Source: Eubacterium sp. (GTDB lineage: Bacteria; Bacillota; Clostridia; Lachnospirales; Lachnospiraceae). Taken from it: a DNA stretch of 57,805 nucleotides. Both the position numbers and the translations under genes were made by a program. The stretch spans positions 1-57,805 of the forward strand of contig JAFXZW010000107.1 of assembly GCA_017541035.1 (NCBI GenBank), given 5' to 3'. This document shows, one piece after another, positions 34,626-45,300 of the stretch (the stretch's first letter is position 1; the number at the start of each line of letters is the position of its first letter). The notes under the pieces were generated by a model, which was given only the letters and a program-made list of their open reading frames with translations, did not search any database and was not told the origin of the DNA.

Positions 34626-35000
34626 ATGGAGATGGAATTCTATAAGTGCAAGCATTGCGGACAGATCGTTGAGGTGATTAAGGGCACAGGCGTGCCAATC
34701 GTATGCTGCGGAGAAGCGATGGAGAAGCTGATCCCCGGAACATCGGACGGAGCTCTGGAAAAGCATGTGCCGGTGATAGAGGTGAACGGGAACATCGTGA
34801 CCGTAACGGTTGGTTCTGTGATCCATCCGATGATGGAGGCACATTTTATCGAATGGATCGGGCTTCAGACAAAGCAGGGCTTTGCCAGAAAATGGCTGAC
34901 TCCAGCGGATGAGCCAAAGGCTGTTTTTGTTCTCTCGGAAGGGGATGCCGTAGAAGCTGCTTATGAATATTGCAATCTGCACGGATTGTGGAAGGCGTGA
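34626..35000 (+). CDS. Desulfoferrodoxin-type superoxide reductase
   Basis: A 124-residue iron protein that reduces superoxide to peroxide in anaerobes. Residues about 6-33 form the desulforedoxin-type centre I (YKCKHCGQIVE and VCCGEAM). The catalytic centre II ligands are all present: EKHVPVIE, IHPMMEAHFIEWI and the final CNLHGLW. Length is typical of the two-centre form. ATG 34626 has AAAGGAGAG nine bases upstream. The DUF4139 gene begins 12 bases after the stop, so they form an operon. Confidence 0.95.
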   Translation: MEMEFYKCKHCGQIVEVIKGTGVPIVCCGEAMEKLIPGTSDGALEKHVPVIEVNGNIVTVTVGSVIHPMMEAHFIEWIGLQTKQGFARKWLTPADEPKAVFVLSEGDAVEAAYEYCNLHGLWKA

Positions 35001-35012
35001 GGGGGATGATTC

Positions 35013-36638
35013 ATGCTGGTTAAAACAAATGTGACGGAAATTCAGGTTTTCCGCAGCGGTGCAACTGTGATCCGGTGTGGGGAAGCGGATCTTGTACAGG
35101 GGAAAAATGTGCTTTTCATTTCGGGAATGACGACGACATCCGTGCGTGACAGCTTTCGTATGAAATTTCCGGAGAAGGTGCGTGCCGTGAACATCCAGAT
35201 CGTGGATGCGGATACCATGAAGGATGCGTCCGGGAAGGTCATCGAGAAGGAATCGGATCGCATAGAGAAGAAGCTGAATGAGATCTCCTACAGGATCGAA
35301 ACCTGTGAAATGATGCTGGAGTTATGGAAGAAAAACAGCGATTTCTCCACACGGACGAACGTATCCGTATCAGAACAGAATAAACTGATGGAGGAACTCC
35401 CCGGACAGCTGCTGACATTGCACCGGCAGATAGATGAGCTGACAGAGCAGAAGGAAAAACTTCTTGAGGAGCAGGAAAAAGCCGAGGAAGAGGAGAGGAA
35501 GCCGCTGATCATGGCGGAGCTTTCGGCGGAAGAAGAAGGAAAGGTACCCTTTATCCTGCAGTATCAGGAGAACTGCTGCAGCTGGATGCCGAAGTATGAG
35601 ATCCAGTATAGCGGAGACAGGAATCCGCTGGAGGTAAGCATGAAGGCGCAGATCCTTCAAGCATCGGGAGAGGACTGGAAGCAGGTGAAGGTGACACTTT
35701 ATACCGGGAATCCGTCCATTTCCAAGGAACTACCGGTGATGCCGGCCGTCGAGCTGTCTCTGTATGAGCCGCCGAAGGAGCGTTCGGCAGGAAGGAGAAT
35801 GCTGGCGGCGAAGGCTATGGCAGATGAGGATATCTGCGCAGTGGAGGATGCGGTCGAAGAGATGTATAGTGCGGACAGGATGATGGGCGCTTCCGTTATG
35901 GCAAATCTGAAAATGGATACCGCAGCGGTGTCTGAAGAGGAAACCATGACTGCCTACCAGCTTCCGGCACTCAGAGATGTCATTTCGGATACAAACGGTA
36001 ATATTGCGGATCTGCAGTTCTTCAGTGTAAAGGCGAATTATCATGTTCTGGCGATCCCTTCCGTGGATCCGAAGTGTTATCTGACTGCAGAAATTGCAGC
36101 CTCAGACTGGCCGCTTCCGCCGGCAACGGCCGCTGTCTATCTGAAGGATACTTTTGTGGGTGAGGTCTATGTGGATGCAGAGGCGGATACGGATCTTCTG
36201 ACTCTTTCTCTGGGACAGGATGAACGGTTGACCATGACCCGGACGGAGAGCCCGAAGAAGACGCAGGAAGCCTTCCTGAAGAATACAAGGAAACAGCAGA
36301 ACAGGATCAATATCCAGCTGGTGAACCATTCTTCGGATGTCGTAAGTGTACTCATCAGGGATCAGATCCCCATTTCAACAGACAAGTCCATCACGGTTGA
36401 ACATACGAATCTTTCAGATGGTCTGCTGGACGAGGAAAATGGTGAGGTTACCTGGGAAGTGAAAGCGGAACCGGATAAAACAGTCGGCTTCGAGCTGGAG
36501 TACAGCATTTCCTGGCCAAAGGATAAGCGTCTGTCTGAACGCCGCAGGGTGATAAAGGGAAATAAGCGGTACTGTCCGAATTGCGGAAGTATTGTAACCG
36601 GAAAGTTCTGTCCGGAATGCGGGTCGGTTGTCAACTGA
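35013..36638 (+). CDS. DUF4139 protein (mucoidy-inhibitor-A-like) with C-terminal zinc ribbon
   Basis: A 541-residue protein. The N-terminal part (VTEIQVFRSGATVIRCGEADL) is the DUF4140/4139 opening, then a coiled coil at about residues 75-165 (EQNKLMEELPGQLLTLHRQI). The main DUF4139 beta domain follows with WMPKYEIQYSGD, QASGEDWKQVKVTLYTGNP and RINIQLVNHSSDVVSVLIRD. An Ala/Met-rich acidic stretch (residues about 255-310) interrupts it. The end CPNCGSIVTGKFCPECGSV is a double zinc ribbon. There is no signal peptide. Function is unknown; co-transcription with superoxide reductase hints at redox stress (inference). Confidence 0.85.
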   Translation: MLVKTNVTEIQVFRSGATVIRCGEADLVQGKNVLFISGMTTTSVRDSFRMKFPEKVRAVNIQIVDADTMKDASGKVIEKESDRIEKKLNEISYRIETCEMMLELWKKNSDFSTRTNVSVSEQNKLMEELPGQLLTLHRQIDELTEQKEKLLEEQEKAEEEERKPLIMAELSAEEEGKVPFILQYQENCCSWMPKYEIQYSGDRNPLEVSMKAQILQASGEDWKQVKVTLYTGNPSISKELPVMPAVELSLYEPPKERSAGRRMLAAKAMADEDICAVEDAVEEMYSADRMMGASVMANLKMDTAAVSEEETMTAYQLPALRDVISDTNGNIADLQFFSVKANYHVLAIPSVDPKCYLTAEIAASDWPLPPATAAVYLKDTFVGEVYVDAEADTDLLTLSLGQDERLTMTRTESPKKTQEAFLKNTRKQQNRINIQLVNHSSDVVSVLIRDQIPISTDKSITVEHTNLSDGLLDEENGEVTWEVKAEPDKTVGFELEYSISWPKDKRLSERRRVIKGNKRYCPNCGSIVTGKFCPECGSVVN

Positions 36639-36690
36639 TCTTTGCAAAGAAACGAAACAGATGGATTAGACAATTCAGTTTTGAAAAAAG

Positions 36691-36737
36691 AAACGGTGCT
36701 TTTTTGACCTGAACAGTCAGAAAAGCACCGTTTTCCT
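36691..36737. terminator. Terminator between the DUF4139 and H1-like genes
   Basis: AAACGGTGCTTTT (36691-36703) pairs with AAAAGCACCGTTT (36721-36733), with an inner TGAC/GTCA pairing. T-rich sequence flanks it on both strands, so it may work both ways. Confidence 0.7.
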
Positions 36738-36791
36738 GTCTTACGGTCCGGATAAAGAATCCGGAGTCGTAGGGAGTTACGACATATATTT

Positions 36792-37454
36792 TTACAGCAT
36801 ATCCCTCAGAGCCTTCTGAAGCTTGATTACCTGCTTCTTCAGATCCGCATTCTCAGCCTTGAGAACAGCATTCTCTGCAATCAGTTTTTCTTCCTTTGTT
36901 GCAGCAGCTTTCTTAGTATCTGCGATTTTCTTTACTGTCTGTTTGGCAGTGCTCTTAGCTTCACTGATCGCTTTTTTAGCTGTTCTTACGGAAGACTTTT
37001 TCTCAGCAACAGGGGTCTCCTTTGCAGCTTTCTTAGCAGGAGCCTTCTTCTCGACAGCGGTCTTCTTAGCGGAAACGGTCTTCTTTTCGGCAGCAGCCTT
37101 CTTTGCAGGAGCGACTTTCTTTTCGGAAGCCGCCTTTTTGGTGGTAGTTCCGGTCGTCTTCCCGGCAGTCACTTTCTTAGCAGCTTCCTTCCCGGCAGGA
37201 GCGGCTTTCTTCTCGATGGTTTCCTTCTTCTCGGCAGCAGCCTTCTCAGCAGCCGGCTTGCGTCCACGCTTCTTCGGCGCTTCTTCCTTTTTCACATCGG
37301 CAGAAGCGTTTTTAACTGTTTTTGCCTTTTTTGCCCAGCCGGCAAGTGTCTGCCAGGGGATGGATAATTCCTTTGCAGCGATACGAACACTTGTCTCGGC
37401 AGCCCTGGCAATTGCAGCAGCCTTCTGTTCTTCCGTGTAACTGTTTTTGGCCAT
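36792..37454 (-). CDS. Histone-H1-like Lys/Ala-rich protein with N-terminal helix-turn-helix and C-terminal coiled coil
   Basis: A 220-residue very basic protein. Residues about 3-45 (SYTEEQKAAAIARAAE, IAAKELSIPWQTLAGWAKKA) look like the helix-turn-helix of IS3-type transposase OrfA or Psq domains. Residues about 55-180 are a low-complexity tail of repeated AAEKK, KKAAP and AKKA units like eukaryotic H1 and bacterial HctB/Hc1 proteins. The last 30 residues form a leucine-zipper-like heptad run (ENAVLKAENADLKKQVIKLQ). ATG 37454 follows AAAGGAGG at a slightly long spacing. DNA compaction with sequence-guided binding is a plausible role (inference). Confidence 0.75.
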   Translation of the reverse strand: MAKNSYTEEQKAAAIARAAETSVRIAAKELSIPWQTLAGWAKKAKTVKNASADVKKEEAPKKRGRKPAAEKAAAEKKETIEKKAAPAGKEAAKKVTAGKTTGTTTKKAASEKKVAPAKKAAAEKKTVSAKKTAVEKKAPAKKAAKETPVAEKKSSVRTAKKAISEAKSTAKQTVKKIADTKKAAATKEEKLIAENAVLKAENADLKKQVIKLQKALRDML

Positions 37455-37659
37455 TTTGGGTAAATCCTCCTTTATTCGTTTAAAAACTTGCCACATTGTA
37501 ACATAACGTCAAGGGGCAATCAATCCCAAGTTTTATTTTTGTCTGAAAATGACAAATAAAATGAAAAACCGGACTCTGAACATGTATCATTTGCTTGAAT
37601 TTGCAGATGTAATTCGGTAAAATATAGGGATAGTATTTAATCCGAAAGGACAGGGGAAA

Positions 37660-38877
37660 GTGGAAAAAAGCAGAAATTATATGGAGGCAATCTGGAACGT
37701 CACATATGCGTTGCAGGACAGCGGACAAATGGAGAACGGGCTCTCCAAATGTCTTACCATACTTGCACAGACGATAAAGTGTGAAAATGGATTTATCTGG
37801 ATGCATGATGATAAGGCGGGAAGACTCTGTATTATTGCTGCCTCCGGCCGTACGGATGTTACGGGAATCAGCGTGAATGACAATCAGGGGATCCTGGGAA
37901 GAGTATATCGTGAAGGATCGATTGTAACCATCGATGATTGTATGAATGACACGCGTTTTAAGGCGGATGAAGATGAGGAAACCGGCTTCCGGACCCGAAA
38001 TATGATCTGTCTTCCCCTTCGCGTGGGGGCAACCGTATTTGGCTGTCTTCAGCTGATCAACAAGGAACAGGGATCCTTTACGGATCGGGACATCATGCTG
38101 AGCGTAAATGTGTCTGCACTTGCCACTCTGGATCTGGAGGATAAAGGATACGAACTGCATTTTGACACAGACAGGAAGGCACTCATCTCACTGAGGGATG
38201 TAAAGAAATCCTTTCCCTCAGGGGACAGTACCATTACGATCCTGAAGGGTATCGATCTGGACATCTACGAAGGAGAATTCCTTGTGATCCTGGGTGAGAG
38301 CGGCTGCGGAAAAACAACGTTGCTGAATATCATCGGAGGTATGGATTCTCTTTCGGAGGGTACGCTTACCGTGGACGGGAAGGATTTCTCGCACCCTGCG
38401 GATCATGAGCTGACCCTGTACAGACGGGACTTTATCGGGTTTATTTTCCAGTCATACAATCTGATGCCAAATCTTTCGGCACTGGAGAATGTGGAATTCG
38501 TTGCCGAAAACTGTGAAAATCCCCTGTCACCCATGGAAGCTCTGGAACGGGTTGGCATGACGGAACGTGCGGGACATTTCCCGGCACAGATGTCCGGCGG
38601 GCAGCAGCAGAGAGTATCCATTGCCCGTGCTCTGGCGAAGAACCCGCGAGTGATTCTGGCGGATGAGCCTACAGCGGCGCTGGATTTCCAGACAGGACAG
38701 GAGGTCCTGATGATCGTGGAGGATATCGTTCGCAATCAGAAGAAGACGGTGGTCATGATCACACATAATGCGGAAATTGCGAAAATGGCAGACCGTGTGA
38801 TCAAAGTCCGCAGCGGACAGATCTCCAGTGTAAGAGTTAACGTGCACCCCCTGAAGGCGGCAGAAATAGTTTGGTAA
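37660..38877 (+). CDS. GAF domain fused to ABC transporter ATPase
   Basis: A 405-residue cytoplasmic protein. Residues about 5-158 are a GAF sensor domain (GFIWMHDDKAGRLCIIAASG, NQGILGRVYREGSIVTIDD, ICLPLRVGATVFGCLQLINK). Residues about 174-398 are a full MacB/LolD-type ATPase: Walker A LGESGCGKTT (211-220), Q-loop FQSYNL, signature MSGGQQQRVSIARAL (311-325), Walker B VILADEPTAALD and the H-loop MITHN. GTG 37660 has AAAGGA nine bases upstream; ATG 37681 is an alternative. The permease starts seven bases after the stop. GAF on an exporter ATPase suggests ligand control of transport. Confidence 0.9.
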   Translation: MEKSRNYMEAIWNVTYALQDSGQMENGLSKCLTILAQTIKCENGFIWMHDDKAGRLCIIAASGRTDVTGISVNDNQGILGRVYREGSIVTIDDCMNDTRFKADEDEETGFRTRNMICLPLRVGATVFGCLQLINKEQGSFTDRDIMLSVNVSALATLDLEDKGYELHFDTDRKALISLRDVKKSFPSGDSTITILKGIDLDIYEGEFLVILGESGCGKTTLLNIIGGMDSLSEGTLTVDGKDFSHPADHELTLYRRDFIGFIFQSYNLMPNLSALENVEFVAENCENPLSPMEALERVGMTERAGHFPAQMSGGQQQRVSIARALAKNPRVILADEPTAALDFQTGQEVLMIVEDIVRNQKKTVVMITHNAEIAKMADRVIKVRSGQISSVRVNVHPLKAAEIVW

Positions 38878-38884
38878 GATATAA

Positions 38885-41800
38885 ATGAAAAAGACACAAC
38901 GCAAAGATGCGGTTCGTAATATAAAACGTAAGATAGTGTCCTGGATCTCCGTTGTTATCGTAACGATGATGACAGTCGGGGTTTTTCTGGGGTGCTATTG
39001 CTTTAATCAGGTAACCCGTGAAGAGGCGATAAGGTATTACAGGGAACACAATTTCAAAGACCTGGAAGTGATCAGCAGTACCGGTGTGCTTCCGTCTGAA
39101 TTGGATATGCTGCGCAATGTGGAAGGTGTTCGGGATGCGGAAGGCTATCACCTGATCGAAGCCACGATGGAATACGGTGATAAAAATGTACTCAAGGCGG
39201 ACCTGATACGGAAGACGGAAAGGATCAGTACACCGGAACTGATTGAAGGAGCTCTTCCCGAGCAGAAAGGCGAGATAGCTGTAAGCAGAGGGCTGGCAAA
39301 GCAGAAGGGAATCAAAATTGGAGACAGTGTTCGGATATTGGCTTCATCGGAACAGGAGAAGCTGCTGGCCACCAATGATTTTACTGTTACAGGTCTTGTG
39401 GAGCATGCGGATTATTATCTGACCCGAAGCACAGATTTTCTCATGGCGGCGGACCCGTCCTTTGATACGGAAACGTTGAACGGCGGTTATCTTCGGGCGG
39501 TTATTGTCTGTGATCTCCCTGAAGATACAAACATTTTCAAGGATTCCTATTATGATCAGACAGCTCCTGTTGAAGACAGGATCAGGAGCCTTTTCCCAAG
39601 CATGATCGTGTCTCATGAAAACGAGATGCGCAGTATGCTGGAAGAGAAGTTTGAGGAGGAACTTGCCGAACCCCGGAAGAAGCTTGAGGACGGCAGAAAC
39701 GAACTGGCTGACGGGAAAAAGAAACTGGATGATGGAAAGGAAAAGATTGATCAGGGTGCAGAAGAACTCGCCCAAAAGGAACAGGAACTGGCTGACGGAA
39801 AGGCGAAGCTGGAGGAAACGGAGCAGAAGCTCATTGACAGCGAAAAGGAGCTGAACGCCGGAAGGACGGAACTGGAGGAAAAGGAGGCTGCCGGAAGAAA
39901 AGAACTGGCTGCCAATAAAACGAAGCTCACTGCGGCCGAAAAAGAGGTGGCAGAAGGAACCAAAAAGGTAAACACTGTCGAGACAACTATAAAGGATATC
40001 GCAAAAGCGCTGGGTGAATCGGATCTGCCGGCGGAATACTATACGCTGAAGAAAAAAGCGATTGAATATTATAAGCCGGCCATGCAGGCAAAGATTCAGA
40101 ACAGATCCAATGACAAACTGCTGGCTGACGCCGAACAAAAGGTGAATGCTGCGGTTGATGCCGAGATCAGCAGCGGCTCCGGAAAACTGGAAGCCTTTTT
40201 ACAAAAAGCGTCTGAAGAACAAAAGGCCAGATATGAAAAGCTGATAGCAGATCTGGAAAGTGCCGGTAAGAGTCTGCTGTATAAGCTGTTCAACGGACTG
40301 GGACAGGCAGGGGCTGCACAGATCGCCATTTCCGATGCGAAGAAACAACTGACCGCAGCTGAAAGAAAAGCGGAGACCGAGCTGGCTGAAGGAAAGCAGA
40401 AGCTGGCCGATGCGGAGAAGCAGCTGGAGGACGGCAGGGCACAATATGAGGAGGGTAAAAAACAGTACGAAGAGGGCCTGAAGCAGTTTGAGGATGGTAA
40501 GAAAAAGCTGGAGGATTCTAGAAAAGAGTATGAAGAAGGCCTGGCCGAATACGAAGAAAACAGGAAAAAGCTGGAGGACGGAGAGGAAGAGCTTTCGAAG
40601 AAGATCACTGAGGCAGAGGCACAGATCGAAGAGAAGATTGACGGCAGCTTTGTTGTTCAGAACCGACGGACGAATACTGGCTATGTCACGCTTCGCACAA
40701 ATGTGCATGCGATCGAAATGGCATCCGGAGCATTTATCATTCTGTTCCTGATCGTAAGCTCACTGGTGGCTTTTTCCACGGTTGTGATCATTGTGGACGA
40801 ACAGAAGGCTCTGGTGGGAGCCATGAAATCACTGGGCTTCTTCAACGCTGCGATCCGAAGCAAGTATATGATGTTCGGACTTTCCGCGGCAGTCGTTGGA
40901 TGCCTGACAGGTCTGCTGCTTGGTACCGGAGTTGAGGACGTCTTCCGATATGGAATCGATCCGCTTTATGTCAGCGGAAGGCCGGAATTTTCGATCAAGG
41001 TGATTCCTTATCTGATCGCGGTGGTTCTTGTCCTGGTTGTGGTAACAGCAGCAGTTACGGTGGCCTGCCGGAGTGTACTGAAGTATTCTGCGGTTCAGCT
41101 GATGAGCGGCAACACGAATACCAATGCCATGAAGAAGGAAACAAAGAACAAAAAGTCCGGAGGGCTGTACGGACGTCTGATCATGCGAAATATACGGACA
41201 GAGTTTCCCAGAGTTGTCATTACAACACTGATCGTTGCTTCCAGCTGTTTGCTGATCGGTGTGGGATTTACGCTCAGGGCAGGGTTCTCAGGCATGGTGG
41301 ATAAGCAGGTTTCCGATGTGTGGAACTATGATGTCCGCATTTCCTATGCAGACAGCATTTCACAGGAGGACAAGGAGAAAATGGAGGCAACGCTCCGGGA
41401 GTCTGGAACGGAATTTGTTTTCGCTATGGAGCAGGGACTGATCTATCGGACAGAGAAGCTGCAGGAGTATACATATGTTCTGGTAATGGATCAATCAATC
41501 ATTCCTTCGTTTTATCATGTAAAGGATATAAAAACCGGTAAGGAAATGTCTCTTCCGGAAGATGGCGTTCTGATCCAGAACAGAATACAGGAGACACAGG
41601 ATCTTTCTGTCGGTGACCGCATTTTCCTTTGTGACAGAAAACTGAAGGAACATGCAACGACGATTGCCGGTGTTTATGAAAATCATTACGGACGAACAAC
41701 GATCATGTCCAGAAAGGGTTATGAGCAGCTGTTTGGTAAGGAAGCACAGGATAATCTGTATTTCATACATCTGAACGGCGCCAATAAGGAAGAACTGGTC

Positions 41801-42277
41801 AGCAGGCTGAGAGAGATCTATCCATCCCTTCAGGTGAGTTCGGAAGCGGATATACAGGAGGAATTTTCAAGTATGAAGAGGGCCTACAGTACGGTTGTTC
41901 TGATGCTGACGGGTCTGGCGATACTGATGAGTGTCTTTATTCTTGCAAATCTGACGAATATTTTCATCAGCCGGAGACGTAAGGAACTGATCGTTATGCG
42001 GGTAAACGGCTTCAGTCAGAAACAGTGTATCGGTTATCTGATCCGAGAAACACTGACTACAACGATCTTTGGTTTTATCATAGCCATTCTTATCGGCGGG
42101 GCAATCGGAGCTTTTCTGGTGCGGCTTATAGAACCTCCCGAAGGAATGATGGATCGTTCCTTCCAGGTTATGGCATGGGTATATGCTGTGCTGCTGGAGG
42201 GTATATTTGCCTTGTGTATCAATACATGGGTATTTCGGAAGGTGAAAGATTTTAAGGTGACGGAGATTAATACTTAG
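38885..42277 (+). CDS. Giant FtsX-type ABC permease with extracellular coiled coil
   Basis: A 1130-residue permease partner of the upstream ATPase. A first membrane helix lies at about residues 18-40. A MacB-like outside domain runs to about residue 240, followed by a long extracellular coiled coil of repeated LEDGRNELADGKKKLDDGKE and YEEGKKQYEEGLKQFEDGKK units (about 245-370 and 495-580). Two FtsX domains follow, each with three to four helices (about 610-740 and 1000-1125), separated by a second outside domain. The layout matches large Clostridial FtsX/MacB permeases thought to act on the cell envelope or extrude peptides. Cargo is unknown. Confidence 0.9.
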   Translation: MKKTQRKDAVRNIKRKIVSWISVVIVTMMTVGVFLGCYCFNQVTREEAIRYYREHNFKDLEVISSTGVLPSELDMLRNVEGVRDAEGYHLIEATMEYGDKNVLKADLIRKTERISTPELIEGALPEQKGEIAVSRGLAKQKGIKIGDSVRILASSEQEKLLATNDFTVTGLVEHADYYLTRSTDFLMAADPSFDTETLNGGYLRAVIVCDLPEDTNIFKDSYYDQTAPVEDRIRSLFPSMIVSHENEMRSMLEEKFEEELAEPRKKLEDGRNELADGKKKLDDGKEKIDQGAEELAQKEQELADGKAKLEETEQKLIDSEKELNAGRTELEEKEAAGRKELAANKTKLTAAEKEVAEGTKKVNTVETTIKDIAKALGESDLPAEYYTLKKKAIEYYKPAMQAKIQNRSNDKLLADAEQKVNAAVDAEISSGSGKLEAFLQKASEEQKARYEKLIADLESAGKSLLYKLFNGLGQAGAAQIAISDAKKQLTAAERKAETELAEGKQKLADAEKQLEDGRAQYEEGKKQYEEGLKQFEDGKKKLEDSRKEYEEGLAEYEENRKKLEDGEEELSKKITEAEAQIEEKIDGSFVVQNRRTNTGYVTLRTNVHAIEMASGAFIILFLIVSSLVAFSTVVIIVDEQKALVGAMKSLGFFNAAIRSKYMMFGLSAAVVGCLTGLLLGTGVEDVFRYGIDPLYVSGRPEFSIKVIPYLIAVVLVLVVVTAAVTVACRSVLKYSAVQLMSGNTNTNAMKKETKNKKSGGLYGRLIMRNIRTEFPRVVITTLIVASSCLLIGVGFTLRAGFSGMVDKQVSDVWNYDVRISYADSISQEDKEKMEATLRESGTEFVFAMEQGLIYRTEKLQEYTYVLVMDQSIIPSFYHVKDIKTGKEMSLPEDGVLIQNRIQETQDLSVGDRIFLCDRKLKEHATTIAGVYENHYGRTTIMSRKGYEQLFGKEAQDNLYFIHLNGANKEELVSRLREIYPSLQVSSEADIQEEFSSMKRAYSTVVLMLTGLAILMSVFILANLTNIFISRRRKELIVMRVNGFSQKQCIGYLIRETLTTTIFGFIIAILIGGAIGAFLVRLIEPPEGMMDRSFQVMAWVYAVLLEGIFALCINTWVFRKVKDFKVTEINT

Positions 42278-42366
42278 TTCACCGGATTGTGCGTGATAAG
42301 GGATCGGAGCAGGTATTTACCCTGTGCCTGTTTGCTGCCGGAATAATAGAACGAGTGAGGTACTCT

Positions 42367-45300
42367 ATGAAACGATTTCAGTCATTTTGCCGTAGAATTC
42401 GCACCGGGCTTTTCACAGCCTGTTTCGGTGCGGCTCTTCTTTATGGATACGCCGGAACAGTTTACGCCGAAGGCATTTCCGGAGGGGATCATGAAGAGAT
42501 CAATGTGGATCCCACAGGTCAGGGGGAGGGCTTTTCAGCTGTTCTTTACGATAATACCAAGGGACTGCCCACCTCCGAAGCGAATGCCATTGCGGAGACC
42601 AAGGAAGGCTTCCTTTGGATCGGCAGTTACAGCGGTATGGTCCGCTATGACGGAAATACCTTTGAACGTGTTGATTCCACAACAGGTGTAACCAGCGTGG
42701 TAAGCCTTTATGTGGACAGTAAGGACCGCCTTTGGATCGGAACAAATGATAATGGCGTCGCAATGATGGAAAAGGGCGTGATCACCAGCTTTAAAGGCGC
42801 GGAAGGGATCAAATCCGATTCTGTAAAATCCATTGTGGAGGATGATCAGGGTAATATCTACATTGCAACCACACTTGGAATCGGTGTGATCGATCAGGAT
42901 CTTACCTTGCATCCTGTGGATGAGCCGCAGATCAATTCCGAGTATGTCTGCGAATTCCGTAAAGGAGAAGACGGCGTGATCTACGGAGAGACCATGAAGG
43001 GCGCCGTTTTCACCATCGAGAACGGAAAACTGAGCGGTTTCTATGACGGAAAGAAAATGGGCATTGAGGGTGTCTATACGGTACTGCCCGATCCGGATAA
43101 TAACGATTATGTGTATATCGGCACGGATCATTCCGAAATCTACTACGGGAAGCTGGGAGACGGAATGAAGAATGCAAAGGTGATTAATGTATCACCTCTC
43201 GGTTGTGTGAATTCCATGGAGAAGATTCAGGGACAGCTGTGGATCTGCGCGGATAATGGAATCGGAATGATCGATAAAAACGGCAAATTCACCCGTCTGG
43301 GGAACATCCCCATGAATAATTCCATCACTCACATTCTGACGGACTATCAGGGGAATCTCTGGTTCACTTCTTCCCGTCAGGGCGTCATGAAGATCGTGCC
43401 GAACCGTTTCTCTGATATTTATGAGCTGTACGGTCTGGAGCCGGCGGTAGTCAATGCGACCTGCCGTCTGGATGACAAACTCTATGTGGGGACAGACACG
43501 GGTGCAACCATTATTCAGTCAAATATGGGGTCTGTCGAGGTTCCGATCGAGGAACTGACACTGGACGGAGAGAAATACACCACATTGAATTCTCTGCTCA
43601 GCGGCTGCCGCATCCGTGCAATTCTCCGGGACAGCAAGGATCGTCTGTGGTTTTCCACCTTCAGTGATCACGGACTGATCATGTTTGATCACGGAAAAGC
43701 AATTGTTTACAGAACGGAGAACGGTCTCGCTTCCAACCGTGTACGGAGTGTATATGAGCTTTCGGACGGACAGATGATGATCTCCTGCAGCGGCGGCGTG
43801 GCAATTATGAAGGATGGCGTTGTTGTGGATATGTATGATAACGGCGCCGGCCTCAGTAACCTGGAGATTCTGACCATGGCGGAAGCAGATAACGGGGATC
43901 TGATCTTCGGTTCAGACGGTGACGGAATCTACGTTGCCAAGGGGCATAAGGTTACAAATATCGGAAAGGAATCGGGCCTCGGCTCGGAGGTTATCCTCCG
44001 GATCAGAAAGGATACGGAGCGAAATATCTTCTGGATCATCACCAGTAACTCCATTTCCTATATGACCGCAGATTATAAGGTGACCACCATTGACAAGTTC
44101 CCCTATTCAAACAATTTTGATATTTACTGGAATAAGGCAGGTGAAATGTGGATCCTCAGCAGTAACGGTATTTACGTTCTGAAGGCGGAGGAACTGATGG
44201 CAAACGGAGAACTCTCTCCGGTATTCTATAACCGGGATAACGGTCTTCCCTATGTATCGACGGCCAATTCTTACAGTGATCTCGGGGCTGACGGGGAGCT
44301 GTACATTTCCGGAACGGCAGGTGTCTCCAAAGTAAATATTGAAAAGAACTTTGATGATGTAAGTGAAATCCGGATGGCGGTTCCATTTGTGGAGATTGAC
44401 GGGGAACTGAAATATGCTGCGGATGACGGATCCTTCACCATCCCGGCAGATACCAAACGTCTTACGATTTACAGCTTTGTTTATTCCTATTCATTGCTGA
44501 ATCCGCAGGTAACCTATCATCTGGAGGGCTTCGATCAGTCATCCATCACTGTCTCCAGAGATAAGCTGGAACCGATCGATTATACGAATCTGGACGGCGG
44601 AGAGTATACCTTTGTCATGGAACTTACGGATTCCATGGGAAAGGGTAATGAGAAGATGACAGTGCGCATCGTGAAGACAAAGTCTGTGTATGAGGAAACG
44701 TGGTTCATGGTGACCATGGCAGTCCTTGGCGTACTTCTGATCATCGGTCTGGTGTTCTTTATTGTTCGAAGAAAGACGAAAGCGCTGCTGGCCAAGCAGG
44801 AGGAGAACCGGACGCTGATCCGTGAGATATCCGAAGCATTTGCAAAAACCATCGACTTGAAGGATAAATATACAAACGGTCATTCAACACGTGTTGCGGA
44901 ATACACGACCATGCTGGCAAAAGAATTGGGATACGATGATGAAACAGTAGAGAAATACCGAAATATTGCACTTCTACATGATATCGGGAAGATCGGCGTC
45001 CCACCGGAAGTCCTGAACAAGCCCGGAAAGCTGACAGATGAAGAATTCAAGATCATTAAATCCCACTCTTCTCTCGGCTATCGTGTTCTGAAGGATATCA
45101 GTATCATGCCGGAGTTGGCAATCGGCGCAGGCTCCCATCATGAGCGCCCGGACGGCAAGGGTTATCCCAAGGGACTGAAGGGCGACGAGATTCCGCGTGT
45201 TGCACAGATCATTGCGGTTGCGGATACCTTTGATGCCATGTATTCAGACAGGCCGTACCGTAAGAGAATGAATTTTGAAAAAGCTGTCTCGATCATTAAG

